DNA of 41,642 nt, taken from NCBI GenBank assembly GCA_030646755.1, contig JAUSKU010000081.1:1-41642 (forward strand), written 5' to 3'. This document shows, one piece after another, positions 40,080 through 41,642 of this stretch. The position numbers and the translations under genes are program-made. The DNA is from Deltaproteobacteria bacterium. Its GTDB lineage: Bacteria; Desulfobacterota; JAENJC01. Numbering within the stretch: the stretch's first letter is position 1; the number at the start of each line of letters is the position of its first letter. Under the pieces are notes generated by a model, which was not told the DNA's origin, ran no database searches, and saw nothing but the letters and a program-made list of their open reading frames with translations.

Positions 40080-41522
40080 ATGGAAACCCAGGCCCGCCGC
40101 CCAAACCTCTTCAGGCCCTTATATATTGCCATTTTGCTTTATCTGATTGCGGGGGGGTTAGAGGCAGGGCTTATATTCGCCAGGTCCAGCGAGATTATAT
40201 CCGCGGACCTCGCCGCTACAGGCAAAAAGGTTGTCATACTTTTTTCCACGCTAAGTACTGTGATCCTCCTTCGCTGGATCATAGTCGACACCCCTTTCAA
40301 TTTTCTGAGAAAGTACACTGCTGCCCCGCTCCTGAAGACCATCCTCTCCCTCCTCATCTATTTCGGGGCTGCCATGACCCTTCTCAACAAGCTATTTGGC
40401 ATAAATGTAAAGCCCCTTCTTACTACATCCGCTGTTCTTACCGGTGTCCTGGCCCTCTCCCTCCAGGAGACCCTTAAGAACCTCTTCACCGGGCTATGGA
40501 TAAACACCGAAAGAGTGGTTGCGAAGGGTGACTGGATAAGGATCGCTGATAAGGAGGGGCAGGTGCTGGAGGTAACCTGGCGCACTACAAGGCTTTTGAC
40601 CAGGGAGAACAACTGCATATACCTTCCAAACAGGATGCTGGCAGAGGGAGCCCTTGAAAACTGTTCCCATCCGACACCGCTGCATATAGTGGAAGTTGCT
40701 GTAGGGGCCGGTTATCACGAGCCTCCCAACAAGGTGAAGGAGGTCCTTCTTGATATAGCCAGGGAAACCGGCTCTGTTCTTAAGAAGCCTGAACCTGAGG
40801 TCCATATAGCAAACTTCGGAGACTCTTCCATAAATTACAGGCTCAGGGTCTGGATAGATGTCTCTCACAGTTTCTTCCCCAATGTAAAGAATGAGCTGTA
40901 CAGCAAGATCTGGTACGGATTCAAACGGAATAATATAGAGCTTCCATTTCCTGTCAGGACCATTCATTATAAGACCGAGGAAAATGCGCCTTTAGAAGAG
41001 ATGATCCTGGCCTCCCTTAAAGAGATAGATTTCCTTATGCCTCTCAGTGATGAGGAACTGAAGAAGGTTTCCTCATCCTCAAGGATCGACCTTTTTGGAA
41101 AGGGAGAAATAATCGTCAGGCAGGGGGAGACGGGCGATACCTGCTACTTTATTCGGAGCGGAAGTGTCGATGTAATGCTTGGGGATTCAACAGGTAAGGA
41201 AAGCTATATCACCACCCTCAGGTCAGGGGAGTTTTTCGGAGAGATGAGCCTCCTTGCAGGAGAGCCCAGAACAGCAACGGTTGTTGCAAGAGAGGACTGT
41301 AGATGCATCGTCGTTTCATCTCAGGCATTTCACACCATATTTACCGATAACCCGGACTTGGCTGAGAGTCTGAGCGAACTGCTCGTCAAGCGTTCAGGTG
41401 AGCTTGAGGAGATAAGGAGCAGGGCGGTTTCTGAAATGGAAAAGACAGAGGCAGAAGCGGCAGCAAGGCATAAGATAAGGAACAAGATCAGGAAATTCTT
41501 TAATTCCATTTCTAATTCATAA
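40080..41522 (+). CDS. MscS-type channel with cyclic-nucleotide-binding domain
   Basis: A 480-aa protein. It has about four membrane helices; the pore-lining TM3 region is LLTTSAVLTGVLALSLQETLKNLFTGLWI (about 118-146). The MscS beta domain starts at GDWIRIADKEGQVLEVTWRTT, and the alpha/beta domain runs to about 300. A cNMP-binding domain follows (about 325-445), with the phosphate-binding cassette GEFFGEMSLLAGEPRTATV, then a charged coiled tail. The family includes bCNG-type channels, which often gate poorly under tension. The ATG at 40080 directly follows comM; the frame is open upstream inside comM. Ligand (cAMP or cGMP) unknown. Confidence 0.92.
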   Translation: METQARRPNLFRPLYIAILLYLIAGGLEAGLIFARSSEIISADLAATGKKVVILFSTLSTVILLRWIIVDTPFNFLRKYTAAPLLKTILSLLIYFGAAMTLLNKLFGINVKPLLTTSAVLTGVLALSLQETLKNLFTGLWINTERVVAKGDWIRIADKEGQVLEVTWRTTRLLTRENNCIYLPNRMLAEGALENCSHPTPLHIVEVAVGAGYHEPPNKVKEVLLDIARETGSVLKKPEPEVHIANFGDSSINYRLRVWIDVSHSFFPNVKNELYSKIWYGFKRNNIELPFPVRTIHYKTEENAPLEEMILASLKEIDFLMPLSDEELKKVSSSSRIDLFGKGEIIVRQGETGDTCYFIRSGSVDVMLGDSTGKESYITTLRSGEFFGEMSLLAGEPRTATVVAREDCRCIVVSSQAFHTIFTDNPDLAESLSELLVKRSGELEEIRSRAVSEMEKTEAEAAARHKIRNKIRKFFNSISNS

Positions 41523-41642
41523 GTGAATTAATAATCCACGGCCAAGCAACAATAGACTTCACACGTTTGCTATCCAACTCCATTTCCCGTAACGATGACG
41601 ATAAATTGTTTTCAAGAGCATCAATGCTGTCAAAAACTCGAT
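41512..41642 (-). CDS. 3' end of a gene running off the right edge (partial)
   Basis: On the minus strand an open frame of 42 codons enters from the edge and ends in TAG at 41512, reading RVFDSIDALENN...VAWPWIINSLMN. It overlaps the channel gene end by 11 bases, tail to tail. The composition looks coding, but the piece is too short to identify. Confidence 0.4.
   Translation of the reverse strand, partial: RVFDSIDALENNLSSSLREMELDSKRVKSIVAWPWIINSLMN

Noticed and set aside
1..41642. CRISPR arrays, insertion-sequence transposases, rRNA genes.
   Set aside because: No regularly spaced repeats with spacers, no transposase frame and no rRNA-like segments were seen on either strand.

Overview
This window looks like a chromosomal segment of a Gram-negative, deep-branching bacterium. 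It carries an LPS (Kdo) gene, lipoproteins with lipoboxes, FabI, the MEP-pathway gene ispD and a bacterial endonuclease Q. Heavy AGG/ATA codon use and many small palindromic intergenic repeats would fit a Nitrospirota- or Desulfobacterota-like lineage. That placement is an impression from gene content, not a phylogenetic result.

Region 1 (1-6.25 kb) is AT-rich and differs from everything after it. It is an integron-type gene-cassette array: five minus-strand genes, each followed by an attC-like site (six sites seen, most with the extra unpaired base in one arm that gives attC its polarity). All cassettes point left. The cargo is a zinc-hook-like AAA/ABC ATPase, a three-helix membrane protein, an unknown 118-aa protein, a protein with a C-terminal HEPN-type RNase motif, a TIR-domain protein and a membrane-anchored coiled-coil protein. 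ATPase, HEPN and TIR cargo suggests anti-phage defence. No integrase gene lies at the upstream (right) end, so within this window it is an integrase-less array. A sigma70-like promoter points into it.

Region 2 (6.25-12.5 kb) begins with a divergent regulatory region (two inverted TTAGTNACTAA boxes and a Fur-like palindrome). These precede a 1068-aa fusion of a PtsN-type EIIA domain to a Na+/K+-ATPase-like P-type ATPase. Then come a decayed HEPN gene, a seven-repeat propeller lipoprotein with an Fn3 domain, an atypical tRNA-Leu and an OmpA-type lipoprotein.

Region 3 (12.5-23 kb) is mostly housekeeping: proB, a cation-diffusion exporter, trmL, a SAM methyltransferase, a GspG-like lipoprotein, ispD, thiD, an MNT/HEPN pair, dedA, mnmE, a short heme-copper-oxidase-like membrane protein and fabI.

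Region 4 (22.8-30 kb) has modC and modA separated by 2 kb of accessory DNA. This contains the start of a broken DNA methyltransferase, a truncated antirepressor, a DUF559 nuclease between matching inverted repeats, a half-size TSUP permease and vapBC. No modB is present. Endonuclease Q, a Na+/Ca2+-type exchanger and trxB follow.

Region 5 (30.2-35.9 kb) is a defence/stress island. It holds a type III restriction-modification operon and a tripartite toxin-antitoxin-chaperone system (mqsR-mqsA-secB-like) with its own promoter and a perfect 21-bp palindrome.

Region 6 (36-41.6 kb) returns to core genes: gpsA, kdsB interrupted by three copies of a 7-bp tandem repeat whose copy number would switch the reading frame, a YciO/Sua5-type gene, comM, and an MscS channel with a cyclic-nucleotide-binding domain. 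A partial convergent gene runs off the right edge.
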